A DNA stretch of 64,000 bases. Origin: Apostichopus japonicus. Lineage: Eukaryota > Echinodermata > Holothuroidea > Aspidochirotida > Stichopodidae. A program made the position numbers and the translations under genes. The notes below the pieces were generated by a model, which was not told where the DNA came from, did no database searches, and was given only the letters and a program-made list of their open reading frames with translations. Shown one piece after another: positions 17,997-28,443 of the stretch (positions are counted from its first letter, which is position 1; each line of letters begins with the position of its first letter). The stretch is from contig NC_092574.1 of NCBI RefSeq assembly GCF_037975245.1, positions 8,308,213 to 8,372,212 of the forward strand. Reading direction: 5' to 3'.

Positions 17997-20800
17997 GTTG
18001 CCACACTCATATGGGGGCTGTAGTCTAGTGCTACACATAAAGGCCACAAACATGGGGACACTACAGTACTATGCTGTACTTTCGTCGAGAATGGCTATAC
18101 ACGGCGTTGTGACTCGTTGCATAACATATAGCATCTTTCCGATTGGCTCCATCTGTAACGCTCTGCAATACTAGTGTCGCTGTGTAGTTGGCTTCGTGGT
18201 TGAAATGACACGGTAATTTAGACGGACAGTAACCTTCGTAAGTCTTGTTTTGTTATCGCCATCAGAAGGCAAAAACGACTAGCTCATTACAAACAACCTC
18301 AGTATTTATGGACGTAGGATAGGGATCGACGTTTCATATAAAAAAGGACCACACACGATCTCATTAAGCCAGGCTAATTCCTTTCGGTCGCCGTCGCCGA
18401 AGCGATGTTCCATAAACAGATGCCATCGCACACAATTTAAGATGATGATCTTCAGCATACAACAATGCGTCTTGGTTTCCATAAGACACGTCCAGTAGCA
18501 TACCAACCTAGGACGGGGCAAAAATGCATGTGAGAAGAAAAATATGTGATTTTGTAAAATTGTTTTCGTACAAGTCTTAGAGCTCCATCCCTTCTCTGGT
18601 GACACAGATCTTATTATCACTTTTAGGCCGAATTGCGATGGTTATATCGGAAGGAAAATGCATTTCCATGAACAAAAATGACGCTTGTCCTTCACCAATG
18701 TCCTTCACAAGAAAGGGAACATTTCCTTATTGATACTGGCGAGTTTAAGATGTGGATATTTGAGGTGCAGATCATTCGACAAATATTGCCAAATAGTCTG
18801 TTTATTATATACAAAAAATACCACTCACCCTGCAGCTAACCACTCACTTCCATCGGTAAGTTCTTCGGTTATGTCTGGATGTCGGTTTTAAATTCTTCTG
18901 TAAGGGTAGGGTCGCTAGAATTCTTTTTGTGGCCATGGTCTGACTCAGAAAATGCCTGCCACGAGTTCTGTCAAATTCGCACTGCATATTTGTAATTAGG
19001 CTTATGTATTTATGTATAATTTGCACGCATATTATGAACCATGAATAAAGTACAGTATTACAACAGTGAAATGGGGAGAGGAAAATAGACGAGTTAATAT
19101 GCAAAATATGGAATAATTCTTATTCTCCTTTATATATTTCTTGACTTCATGGACTTAGATAAATGGCCTTTTGGTCACGGCGTCCTGAAAGTAATTTTGA
19201 AGAGAAATATATTTGTTATGCGGAGTTGAGCCCGTTTTGTTCCGAGCTCTTTTGATTTGGTTGAACATAATTTGATGTATGAAGTTTTGAACAGACTGAC
19301 TCAACATGTAATTTGTTTGTATAGCGGTAGTAAAGTTGCCACCAACTTAATACAGGCGTAAGTATATAGGCCTTCAATCTGAAAGGGACGTGACTTTGAA
19401 CATCTTACTACGTGAGTTTAAACATGTAAATAATCCAAAAACATTTCGCACATATGGCAACATGAATCCGTCCCACTGAGAAAAATAAATTCCTTCCAAA
19501 GTTATGAGAATTGAGGTAAACAGATGGACATATCCGGTTTGAAGTTGCTATGGCAACACCGTGTGATGTTCATGCTAAGAGATACCACAAACGTTTCCTA
19601 CGCTGTTTATGATTGCCTTGTCCCGTTGAGTGTGCGGTCAAGAGCATATGATATTAGACCCAGGGTGTAGAAAGCCACAGGTCATAGACACATACCTAGT
19701 TACCCACAATCAGGGAATCTTCACCTTCTGACAGGATGTAGCAGGAAGTACTTACGCAAGTAACACTTTCCACTGATTTCGGACTCTTCCCTTCAAGTAC
19801 TTTGGCCGTCGATCAAGAACCAGAAGAGTTCGTTTTTTCTTCTTTGGGGCTATTTTTGTAGTACCAATCTACCAAGTATTAAGCCCAGTAAAAATTGTGA
19901 TCACATTATTGAGACTTTCTCCAATAAGATTTGCCCCAGTGTTCTGTGTGAGTTGTTTCATTATTCGAACTGGAAGTTTCGCTCTTTTAGAGGCTACGAT
20001 GAACAACATTAAAGCAGCTTTCCTTAATCTCGGTGCGAGGCAGGGGGTCAGTAAGGGGTGCAAAGATAAAGGAATAAGACAACAATGAAGAAATTTATGC
20101 GCAAAGCGTTTACCCGCAGCTGGTTAATAGGATGCAATACCCCCCCCCCTTCCCACCCGGAATTTCAATTACAGAGGGGTGCGAGTAGTGCAGGCTGTTC
20201 AAAATCACTGCCTTAAATATTAAATGAAACAAATGACTACAATCAACGTCAAAAGCAGCTGCAACATGTGTCTTCGCACAGATTCATGGGAATGATTTGC
20301 TATTAAACAGTTATTGATACTCCTAACTTATATTTAATTTTTAAGTAGACTGTAGTTATTAAATTGTCTATACTAAAAAAAAAACTTGCTCTTATCCCTC
20401 TATACGATAAGTCACTACTAGTAACATCTTTGTGCTTATTAGATTAGCTGGGTCAAGCAACCCGCCACCCCCTCCTTCCCCCCTCCGGCTTGTTCAAGGC
20501 TGGAAGATCAAGGTAGTTTGGTTTTGATCGATTCATGTCGATTTATTGTCAGTTACCAGAATGACTCACTCAGTGTTAATATCGGTTTCAAGTTAACTTT
20601 TTTTAAGTCTTGTTTGAAGTTAATTTCATTTACTTAGTCTTTGTTTGAATGTTAAGTAGTACATTTCTTAGTCTTGTCAATTCCAATTGACTGTTTGTAT
20701 TTCCGACTGCAGTGATTATAGAAACCTATAGTTTAGTTGTTCGTCGTACCGTTGTTACTCAACGGACGGACTAGTCGTTGCCACGGGTCGTTGGTCCGAC
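13646..20800. other. Non-coding region with microsatellites
   Basis: No gene recognised. It includes CTA repeats at about 15327-15346, a CT-to-TA compound repeat at about 15473-15502, a G14 run at 16570-16583, the TA tract at 17922-17992 and a C10 run near 20140. None of the open frames (all under about 115 codons) shows a domain. Confidence 0.55.
17922..17992. repeat. (TA)n dinucleotide microsatellite
   Basis: About 35 uninterrupted TA repeats. Alternating Tyr/Ile open frames on both strands through it are artefacts of the repeat. Confidence 0.98.
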
Positions 20801-20819
20801 AGGCGCCAAACAGGGCGAC
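20801..20819 (+). other. Primer-binding-site-like sequence (weak)
   Basis: GGCGCC followed by AAACAGGGCGAC resembles a tRNA-Lys-type retroelement primer-binding site, allowing one deletion and one insertion. No matching LTR pair, polypurine tract or gag/pol frame is seen nearby. It could be a relic or chance. Confidence 0.2.
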
Positions 20820-20852
20820 TGCTTTCATTCAATGAACTACTTTAAGATTGAT

Positions 20853-20905
20853 TGACGTCACGGCGTCTGCTCTTTATATAGTTTCAGTCTTTGAAGTCAT
20901 AACAA
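20853..20905 (+). promoter_or_regulatory. Promoter-like cluster: CRE, TATA box, initiator
   Basis: A perfect CRE palindrome TGACGTCA (20853-20860) is followed after 13 bp by TTATATAG (20874-20881). An initiator-like TCATAAC begins at 20897, giving TATA-to-start spacing of about 25 bp. An AP-1-like TGACTCA lies upstream at 20562-20568. This is the arrangement of an animal RNA polymerase II core promoter, but no downstream coding exon is recognised, so its activity is inferred. Confidence 0.35.
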
Positions 20906-23530
20906 GTTTCCTTTGCCATATTGCCATATAGTGAATTATAAATTTGCCACAGGCTTTTTACTTTATGTCATCAAAGTTTCCTTTGTAGTAAGTAATAATA
21001 AATTTGTATCGTTCGTATCATATACAAGTTCCAAAATTTTCTTTTCGATATTGAAAGTAACTCATAAAACCTTTCATTTTATCTGCCACCTAACCCAAAG
21101 AGTTGCTATAGATGTAGCTTATTCAGAAAAAAAAGTCATGAAGTGTAATTTCATGTTATTGAATTTCACATTTGGTAGGGTTTTTTAATGATGTCTGGGC
21201 ACTCTGGTGTTTAAATAAACGGAACACTGGATATATTGGACTCTCTGGGGGTTATTCCCATCATCCACGAAACCCAACTTGTAATTTGCGGTTCTGAAAT
21301 TTTACTTGATTGATTGAAAACATCCTGTTTGTTTAGAAGGTTGAAGTGAAATAAGTAAAGGGGGGACTTTTCTGTGCAATGAGTGTAAATAAACTGTTAA
21401 GTATATTTATTTGTTGTTGCTTCAAACACAGAGGCAAACACACACCCACATATAGTACACTTTACTGGCCAACTACTCTGTATACTGCTATTTTGAGCAT
21501 CGGTAAAGGTGCATGCTTCGTGCAGCGTTTTGCATTTTGAGGGGGAAGTATTCTCTTTCGGCAGCAGCCTGGAAATCCGGTATAATAGGCAAACTCTGTG
21601 AGCTCTACAAACTTAATAATACGGTATTGTTAAACTCGCGTGGCCCTTTGTTTAGCTATTTTGATTGGCCTCCTCGGCCATTCAGGCGCTAAGTTATAGG
21701 TCTATATAGTTAGTACTGAATTGTCTGTCAAAATGGTGGCCTATCGTGCACACGACGTCAGTGCAAAATTGCCCTATTCTGTTGAAACCGCAAGAAGTAC
21801 GCCCGCCCTTTACAGTAATGCCAAACGACTTGAACGTTTCGAATGTTCAGAGTATCGTCTGCATAAAAATTAATGTTTAATTAATAAGTATTCTTATAAA
21901 CCCATAATCACGATGACGGTATATTGATGGCAGCAAGCCGGTAATTCCGGCTCCCCTTTTCAAGTGGCCACTGCAAACGTTCACATATAGTCCATGGTCT
22001 TATTTTCGCTGGGAGATGATTTTTACAATTCATTTATTAGATACTCAGCCAACATTTCCCACGAGACAGTTCGCGGCCGGTAATGGCGAGGCCCTCTAAT
22101 AGGAAAGAACAGCAGAGAGACCACCCTGGTGAGAGGAAGGTTTTGCTATCTCTAATAAAAGCAACGCTAGCATGTATCCACAAGACAGCGATTGACAGCA
22201 ATGGCCTTCGAGGTTTTAGACGGCATCTGTTCGGAGGAATTTTCTCGTTGGGAATAATGTGGCTCTAAAGTGATACAGTATTTACCATGGGATTTGAGAA
22301 TAACAACTTTACATTTCTTCTTTACACAAGGCCCGCCGTTGACAGTAGATCCGAATCAAACCCACAGACACCCCATTTGGAAGATGTTTTTTCCCTGAGA
22401 CAGGGAGCTGATATGAGCAGGTCCCTGCCTGAGGCCTTTTAACTGCTTAGCGTTTAGACTATTAATCCGGATCAAGTGGAGACGGCGTTTGTTACGCAAT
22501 ATTGCAGTGCATAGATTTTCCATGCATTCATTTGTTATCATCGTATGCGTGCGTAAACTACAGCTGTCACTTTTGGCGCGGGTTACATTTGGTCCGGCAG
22601 AAGTGTTTACCCCCCCCCCCCAATGGTCCCAAGCTGATTTGCGATGAAACGTCAAGATGTAATCGATAACTTAATTCAAATGTAGGGGAATTAATTCAAA
22701 TGTAGGGGTGTTGTTAGGTCATAACCGGAGGACACTGATTTCCCCCCACCCAACACACAAAAACACACTCTTGTTGGTATATGCTACCATGTGCTCCAGT
22801 GTAGGTGAATTAAATGAATGAGGAGGACCATGTTAGGTTAAGGGAGGCATCGAATACCTCGTAACTTCTTTGAAAGAGGTGTTCTTTTTCCATATGACTG
22901 TCTTGTAGACATGGAGGTAATTCAGAGAGTTTGCCAGCCAAGAAACACCAAATGAATTGTCTGAAATGAACATATCTATTGCTTCAAAACTCCACGATAC
23001 CTCTTTGAAGATGGCATCCTTCATATATTTGCATAAATAAGCCAGTTTTAGACTGTCTCTGTGCTATCAGGGAGTTGTTTCATAACAACTCCCTGGTGTG
23101 ATATCCCTTCTCCCCAATCACAGAGCGTCCATCTAATTGGTAGCGTCCTTGTCCGGTGATGGTATTGCCCAACACCAGACTTATACTAGTGAGTGATATA
23201 ACACAACATCGTCAAAGTAACAGTTGTGTTGGAGGATGCGTACGTACGTAGACTTTGCCTCTCTCTCTGTAGCTGAAGTTTTATCTTTGGTTCGAGATAT
23301 TACTGAATTCAATTGAGTTTTCTTGCACGCAGGTCAGAAGGTTACCTTTCCATAACAGAATCTTCATTGAACGGACAAATCTGACCTTTGACTTGGTTTC
23401 TGGCCAATCGGTCATTCTAATCACCGGTCACAATATATGTAAACCCCCCTGAAGGTAAAAATGCCAGGTATTAAAGAAAATAACAGCAGCGACGGGCTAA
23501 CTGATGTTGAGCCAAATTGTGTCAAATGCA
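20906..23530. other. Non-coding region upstream of the DIRS element
   Basis: No gene recognised. It includes a C12 run at 22610-22621, a short direct duplication around 22672-22708 (AATTCAAATGTAGGGG twice) and the perfect hairpin at 23068-23095. The base before 23531 is unduplicated flank of the retroelement. Confidence 0.55.
23068..23095. repeat. Perfect 12-bp inverted repeat, 4-nt loop
   Basis: CAGGGAGTTGTT and AACAACTCCCTG pair perfectly around TCAT. A related CAGGGAG...CTCCCTG foldback occurs at 57752-57786, which suggests a shared dispersed foldback repeat. There is no T run, so it is not a typical terminator. Confidence 0.8.
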
Positions 23531-23667
23531 TTTACTTCGCTCCTCTCTTACCTGTCTCCCACTCCACTATTGCACTTTCCTATCTACCTAACTACACATT
23601 TGGAATATTTTAGCACTGCGCCCTCGCTCCCTAGGCACCGCCCACTAACTCCCCCTTCCGAATCTAC
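23531..23667 (+). repeat. Left inverted terminal repeat of DIRS element
   Basis: Positions 23547-23667 are the reverse complement of 29920-30040 with very few mismatches. The first ~16 bases (from TTTACTTCGCTCC) are specific to the left end. Read on the minus strand, the arm contains GACAGGTAAG (complement of 23547-23556), a match to the 5' splice-site consensus. Confidence 0.93.
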
Positions 23668-24281
23668 CAGCCAGGAAGAAACACTACATTTTTGTGAACG
23701 AAATCTTTTCAATTTTTCGAACGCTTTTTGGACAAGTTTTGGGACTTTTTCACAGATCTGCAGATCCTAGAAGACATTTCCAACACTTCCTTAGAAGCAC
23801 TGCTTAAGTATCCTTTTAAATTCGATCTTTTCACCATTTTCTCATGCCCATTCTGTACACGTTTTTAGACCATATACATGTTACTGTGGGTACCAGATGC
23901 GCGATTTTCGTAGTCACGCGAATCTCGTCCAGTGGCCGTTTTGGCTCAGCTGTTTTCTCCCCTTGCACCCTTCGGTGCTGCTGTTTAGCCTAGACAGGGC
24001 TTAGGCCCTCCTGAGCCGTTTTTTGCGACCACCTAGGCTGTGGGGAAACTTGTACCCGTTTTTCTAGACGTGTTTGTCTTTTGCCTTAACACTAGGCTCG
24101 GTTTTTGTACGATAGGATACGACTTTTGTACGTTAGGCTAGAGGCTAGGCCTCAAAAAAAAAAAAAAAAAAAAAAGTTGCGACCTTTACGGTCTGAATCA
24201 TTGTTCCCTTGCCCCAAGTGGTTCTTCCATGAGGGGAAGGCATTTTGTATGTTTTTGTGTGTTCCTTAACGATCTTTTCAG
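23668..24281 (+). other. DIRS 5' leader with A22 tract and acceptor-like site
   Basis: About 610 non-coding bases separate the left ITR from ORF1. They contain a 22-nt A tract (24154-24175). A pyrimidine-rich CTTTTCAG (24274-24281) directly abuts the ORF1 ATG and reads as a good 3' splice acceptor, so a leader intron is possible. No donor could be chosen by eye. The element promoter presumably lies in the ITR or leader. Confidence 0.6.
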
Positions 24282-26372
24282 ATGGCATCAAAGGAAGGCA
24301 GAACATCGATCAAGTGCGCAACTTGCTCGCTCTTTCGTCCAGGAAGGACCTGGGACGACCATGAGCTATGCCCGATGTGCAGGTCTTGCTCACGACGGGA
24401 CCCATGCTCGATATGCGTCACGCTGACTCCAGCAAATTGGCAGGAGATTGAGGCCTGGATGGCAACTCGCAGGGAGAAATTGCAATCTAAGCTCACAAGA
24501 CTCTCACCACCTCCCGCCCCGGCTTCTGAACCGGAGGCACCTGAAGGGAGTGTTTTGGAGCCAGTCGCCTCTGGCGATGGTTCCCCACTCGTTGCAGTAC
24601 CGGTTGGGTCCGGGAATAGCACGAGTTCTAATGCCAAATCAAAAGGCAAGAGAAGCAACAAGGGCAAGGGCAAAGCCCCCAGACCCAAACGGACCACACG
24701 TCCGGAAGAAGGGTCGACGCAACTGCAGTCCACTGGTCCACAGACCACCGAACCTCCAGACCTCTGGTCCACTGGACCACCAGAATTGCCAGTCCCTGCA
24801 GACCTGAGCTCTGAGATACAACTCACCAGGGACAGAGGAAAACGGCCGGCACCACAGCCGACCAGACCTCGCTCCAGGAGCAGATCCCCACATCCAAGGG
24901 ACCCATCTCCAGTCCAGGACGAATCCTCCCAGGACTCAGACAGCGGCTATAGACGCAGAGGCAGCGATAGACCGACAGGAGCCAGGGACCCTCCCCGAGG
25001 GGAGCGACCACAAGCGGATGGGAATTGGCTTCTCTCCCAACTGTCCGCTATATTACAACCACTCGTCGCACAAATGACGCCCGCACAGAATGCGGCCACA
25101 ACCGACGCATCCACCGCTCCGCAGCTGCCAGTCAGGCCGCTAACCCTGGACCAGGGAAGACCTCCACTGACACCCATGGACCACGATCTGGACGCACTGG
25201 AGCTAGTAGCGTCAGAAACATGGTCTGAACGTGGGGATGAAGCCTCAGTCCTGGACGAGTACGAGTCACAGGTTGACGAGGCGGAAGATGAGGAGGACGA
25301 AGAGCAAAGCGTCAAAGGCATTGACCTGCCCCCAGACCTCATCGCGAAGGCCATCCACATCTTCACAACAAGACTCGGCTTTGAGCTGCCTCCCAACCCC
25401 AAGCCAACAGAGCGGACTTCGAAACTGCGGACCACGAATGAGCCGTCGCAGTCCACGACACCTTGTGTCCCGGTGGACGCTGTCTGCTTCGACAGGATCG
25501 AAGGGCTTCAGGCCAAAAAGAGATGGACTGCTTTTCCAGCAAAGCAGGATAGAGCCCTAAAGATCCATGACGATACTTGGAAACGAATCTTCAAGGTTCC
25601 GTCCATTACAGGGGAGGTCAGGGACCGACTCAGAGCGGAACAAGCTCTGAGCTCGGGTTACTTCAGAGAGCCGCTGCGCAAGAAAGCGGAACAATCGGCC
25701 TATGACCTCGACCAGGCCTCCAGAGTCGGGATGAAGTTTGCCTCTACTTTTATGCTCGCAGCAGAACTGCTGATGAGGCACCACCAGCAGCTGCCAGAGG
25801 ACAAAGACCAGATCCCAGACCGGGAGGCATCACAAATCCTGTGGCTGTTGGGACCACTGGCGAGACTCATCTATGATCAGTTCGCCAGGATGTCTGTAAA
25901 GCTGGTGGAATCAAGACGAGACAACGTTCTTGCAGCAATGCGGTGGCCAGACGGGGAGACTCGCGAGAGATTAACACACCTCCCAATAGCAAACGAAGAC
26001 CTGTTCGCGGGCCAGTTTGCGGACGCTGTGCAGTCGGAGTTCACAAAACGAGACTCCCTCGCCAAGACGTCGTTCTCGAGGCTGAACACCCGGAGACCCC
26101 AGGGACAGAACGCTCCCACGAGATCGTTCTCTGGCCCCAGACCTGTCAGGAGCCGCGGTCGGAGCAACGCCCCGTCCTCAGGCGACAGACGTGGCAGGTC
26201 TCGTAGACCATCCCCACCGAGAAACAGACAATACCGGGGAGCGGGATGGAGACCGCAAGGAACGGTTCGGTCATGGAACGCACCCAGACAGCCAGCAGCA
26301 CGACGAGGTAGGACCGGACCTGACCCACGTGGTGCTCAGCCACCCAGATCCACCTTCGGTGCCCGGCCCTAG
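24282..26372 (+). CDS. DIRS ORF1, gag-like zinc-binding protein
   Basis: 696 codons from an ATG with no internal stop. Residues 12-45 form a Cys/His cluster (C12, C15, H28, C31, C34, C37, C42, C45), likely zinc-binding. Next comes a long Pro/Ser/Lys-rich low-complexity region, an acidic patch near residues 331-343, a more ordered central part (about 390-600) and an Arg/Ser/Gly-rich tail suited to nucleic-acid binding. By position this is the structural, gag-like protein of DIRS elements, expected to package element RNA; that role is inferred. Its last 287 nt overlap the open ORF2 frame, which is shifted by +1. An unrelated low-complexity protein is unlikely given the RT and recombinase frames downstream. 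Confidence 0.85.
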   Translation: MASKEGRTSIKCATCSLFRPGRTWDDHELCPMCRSCSRRDPCSICVTLTPANWQEIEAWMATRREKLQSKLTRLSPPPAPASEPEAPEGSVLEPVASGDGSPLVAVPVGSGNSTSSNAKSKGKRSNKGKGKAPRPKRTTRPEEGSTQLQSTGPQTTEPPDLWSTGPPELPVPADLSSEIQLTRDRGKRPAPQPTRPRSRSRSPHPRDPSPVQDESSQDSDSGYRRRGSDRPTGARDPPRGERPQADGNWLLSQLSAILQPLVAQMTPAQNAATTDASTAPQLPVRPLTLDQGRPPLTPMDHDLDALELVASETWSERGDEASVLDEYESQVDEAEDEEDEEQSVKGIDLPPDLIAKAIHIFTTRLGFELPPNPKPTERTSKLRTTNEPSQSTTPCVPVDAVCFDRIEGLQAKKRWTAFPAKQDRALKIHDDTWKRIFKVPSITGEVRDRLRAEQALSSGYFREPLRKKAEQSAYDLDQASRVGMKFASTFMLAAELLMRHHQQLPEDKDQIPDREASQILWLLGPLARLIYDQFARMSVKLVESRRDNVLAAMRWPDGETRERLTHLPIANEDLFAGQFADAVQSEFTKRDSLAKTSFSRLNTRRPQGQNAPTRSFSGPRPVRSRGRSNAPSSGDRRGRSRRPSPPRNRQYRGAGWRPQGTVRSWNAPRQPAARRGRTGPDPRGAQPPRSTFGARP

Positions 26373-26400
26373 GGATGCCCACCCTACCACGGTCTACCCG

Positions 26401-28443
26401 ATGGTAGGGGGGAGACTTCGACTATTCACCCAGCAATGGGAACTTCTGGGTCCGGACTCTTGGGTATTGGAGGTGATCTCAGCGGGGTACCGCATAGAAT
26501 TCGTCGATATACCCCACTTACCTCCGGAAGGCGGAGGGAGGAGAATCACCCCAATCCCCGAGGATCCAGACCAACGCCGCGCTCTGGAGACAGAAATCCA
26601 GGCATTGTTGGACAAGGGCGCGGTAGTGAGGACGACAGGAAGGGAGGGACCCCTTTTCCGTTCGTCATTCTTCCTCACTCCAAAAAAAGACAAGTCCTGG
26701 AGGCCGATTCTGAACCTGCGGCCATTAAACAAAGCGTTTATAAAACCAAAACGCTTCAGGATGGAAACACTATCCATCATCCTACCATCCCTCAACAAAG
26801 GGATGTGGGCATCAACGGTGGATCTGAAAGACGCCTACTTACACATACCGATCCACCCGAAACACCAGCGATTCCTCGCATTCAGCTATGGGGGAACAGA
26901 CTTCAAGTTCACAGCACTCCCGTTCGGACTATCCACCGCCCCAAGGGTGTTTACCCGAGTAGCGGGAGCAGCAGTCAAGGAACTCCGTCGCAGAGGAATT
27001 CCTCTGTTCGTCTACCTAGACGACTGGCTCATACTAGGCGACTCGTATCAGGAGGCACGACGCAACGTCACCCTTACGACAGACCTCCTTTTTCGTCTCG
27101 GCTGGCTGGTCAACGATGGCAAATCCAACCTCACCCCAAGCCAGCAAGTCAAATACCTCGGAGCCGACCTCGACTTAGCCGAGGGGTCAGTCCGACCATC
27201 CCAAGAGAGGATATTACAACTGGCGCAGCTAGCCCAGCGCATGCTCAACAGGCAATTCTCGACTGCGAGAACCTGGCTGCAGCTCCTCGGACTCATAGCC
27301 AGCCTCGTGGGCATCACCCCCTTTTGCAAGCTTCGGATGAGGCCTCTCCAATTCCACTTACTGAGCCTCTACAAACCGGAGGTCTCCGACATACAAATGC
27401 GAGTACCTCTAGCCCCCCTAGACACACAACACCTCGCTTGGTGGGCGAATCCGGAGAACTGGGCCAACGGGAGACCCTTCCACCAGGAGAGGCCCCTTAC
27501 GTCAATTACCTCCGACGCCTCATTAGTCGGCTGGGGAGCATTCTGGCAGACCCTCACAGTCGCAGGGACTTGGTCAGACCATTACAAACGCCTCCACATC
27601 AACGAGCTCGAACTCGAGGCGATAGCAAGAGGACTCCGCCATTTTCAGGAGCAATTGCGAGGCCACACAGTGACGGCATTCGCGGACAATACCACCGCAG
27701 TCTCCTACATCAACAGACAGGGGGGCACCAGATCGACCCGACTTTGTCAAGCGACTTGGGACCTCCTACACTGGTGCCGGCAAAACGACATACAACTGAG
27801 AGCCTCACACCTGGCTGGGGAGGACAATCAGGTGGCAGACGCCCTCTCCAGGGGCACATTAAGCCCCACAGAATGGTCACTACAACGCCAGACTTGCGCA
27901 CAGCTCTTCAATGTCCTTGGTCGTCCGAACATCGACCTCTTTGCCTCAGCCGAGAATGCCAAACTCCCGACTTTCTGCTCCAGGAGATGGCACCCACAGG
28001 CCTGGGCAGCAGACGCGATGTCCATCTCATGGGACGGGATGCAGGCATACGCCTTCCCACCCCTGTGCCTCATCCACAAGGTCCTTCTGAAGCTTCGGAG
28101 ATCCAGGACGAGACTGCTTCTCATAGCCCCCAGATGGCCCAGGAGGCCGTGGTTCCCCCTTCTGCTCGACCCCCTCTGCGGAGTACCTCGCGCATTACCA
28201 GACTCCCCTCACCTACTCACCCAAGCCAAGGGGAAGATCTTCCACCCGAACATCAGGTCTCTGGACCTGACTGCCTGGCCATTATCAAGTCTGACCTCAG
28301 AACGCGAGGATTTTCAGAAGACGTTGCCGATATGGCAGCAGCGGCAAGGAGACCTAGCACCATCAGAACTTATACTACAAGGCTCGACTGCTTCTACCGA
28401 TGGTGCACGAACGCCCAGATTGATCCGCGTTCAGCCTCTGTAA
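26401..28443 (+). CDS. DIRS ORF2, reverse transcriptase-RNase H
   Basis: The frame is open from 26086, inside ORF1, and 26401 is its first ATG. Numbering from position 26191, the RT core spans about residues 130-330: motif A has D211 in STVDLKDAY, the palm motif is FVYLDD (YLDD 275-278), and LPFGLSTAP lies between them. RNase H follows with the acidic set D442 (SDAS), E476 (ELELEAI), D499 (ADNTT) and D550 (ADALSR), so both activities look intact. It would copy element RNA to DNA and remove the RNA. No protease or DDE integrase is present. Translation may use a +1 frameshift in the 287-nt overlap, or reinitiation at 26401, 29 nt after the ORF1 stop. A 10-codon ORF at 26375-26407 overlaps that ATG. 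Confidence 0.93.
   Translation: MVGGRLRLFTQQWELLGPDSWVLEVISAGYRIEFVDIPHLPPEGGGRRITPIPEDPDQRRALETEIQALLDKGAVVRTTGREGPLFRSSFFLTPKKDKSWRPILNLRPLNKAFIKPKRFRMETLSIILPSLNKGMWASTVDLKDAYLHIPIHPKHQRFLAFSYGGTDFKFTALPFGLSTAPRVFTRVAGAAVKELRRRGIPLFVYLDDWLILGDSYQEARRNVTLTTDLLFRLGWLVNDGKSNLTPSQQVKYLGADLDLAEGSVRPSQERILQLAQLAQRMLNRQFSTARTWLQLLGLIASLVGITPFCKLRMRPLQFHLLSLYKPEVSDIQMRVPLAPLDTQHLAWWANPENWANGRPFHQERPLTSITSDASLVGWGAFWQTLTVAGTWSDHYKRLHINELELEAIARGLRHFQEQLRGHTVTAFADNTTAVSYINRQGGTRSTRLCQATWDLLHWCRQNDIQLRASHLAGEDNQVADALSRGTLSPTEWSLQRQTCAQLFNVLGRPNIDLFASAENAKLPTFCSRRWHPQAWAADAMSISWDGMQAYAFPPLCLIHKVLLKLRRSRTRLLLIAPRWPRRPWFPLLLDPLCGVPRALPDSPHLLTQAKGKIFHPNIRSLDLTAWPLSSLTSEREDFQKTLPIWQQRQGDLAPSELILQGSTASTDGARTPRLIRVQPL

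Noticed and set aside
17715..18174. Tyr/Ile-alternating frames on both strands
   Set aside because: Produced by the (TA)n tract; no start context, domain or splice support.
20540..20819. LTR retrotransposon ending at the primer-binding-site-like sequence
   Set aside because: No second LTR, no polypurine tract and no gag/pol frames within several kb. Kept only as a weak site.
24278..25456. Minus-strand Ser/Gly-rich frames opposite DIRS ORF1
   Set aside because: Antisense shadows of a GC-rich, Pro/Arg-coding sequence; no domain.
26436..28133. A 960-codon recombinase protein starting at 26436
   Set aside because: The upstream two-thirds of the frame overlaps the RT-RNase H coding region and shows only low-complexity translation. 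Recognisable recombinase sequence starts near 28290.
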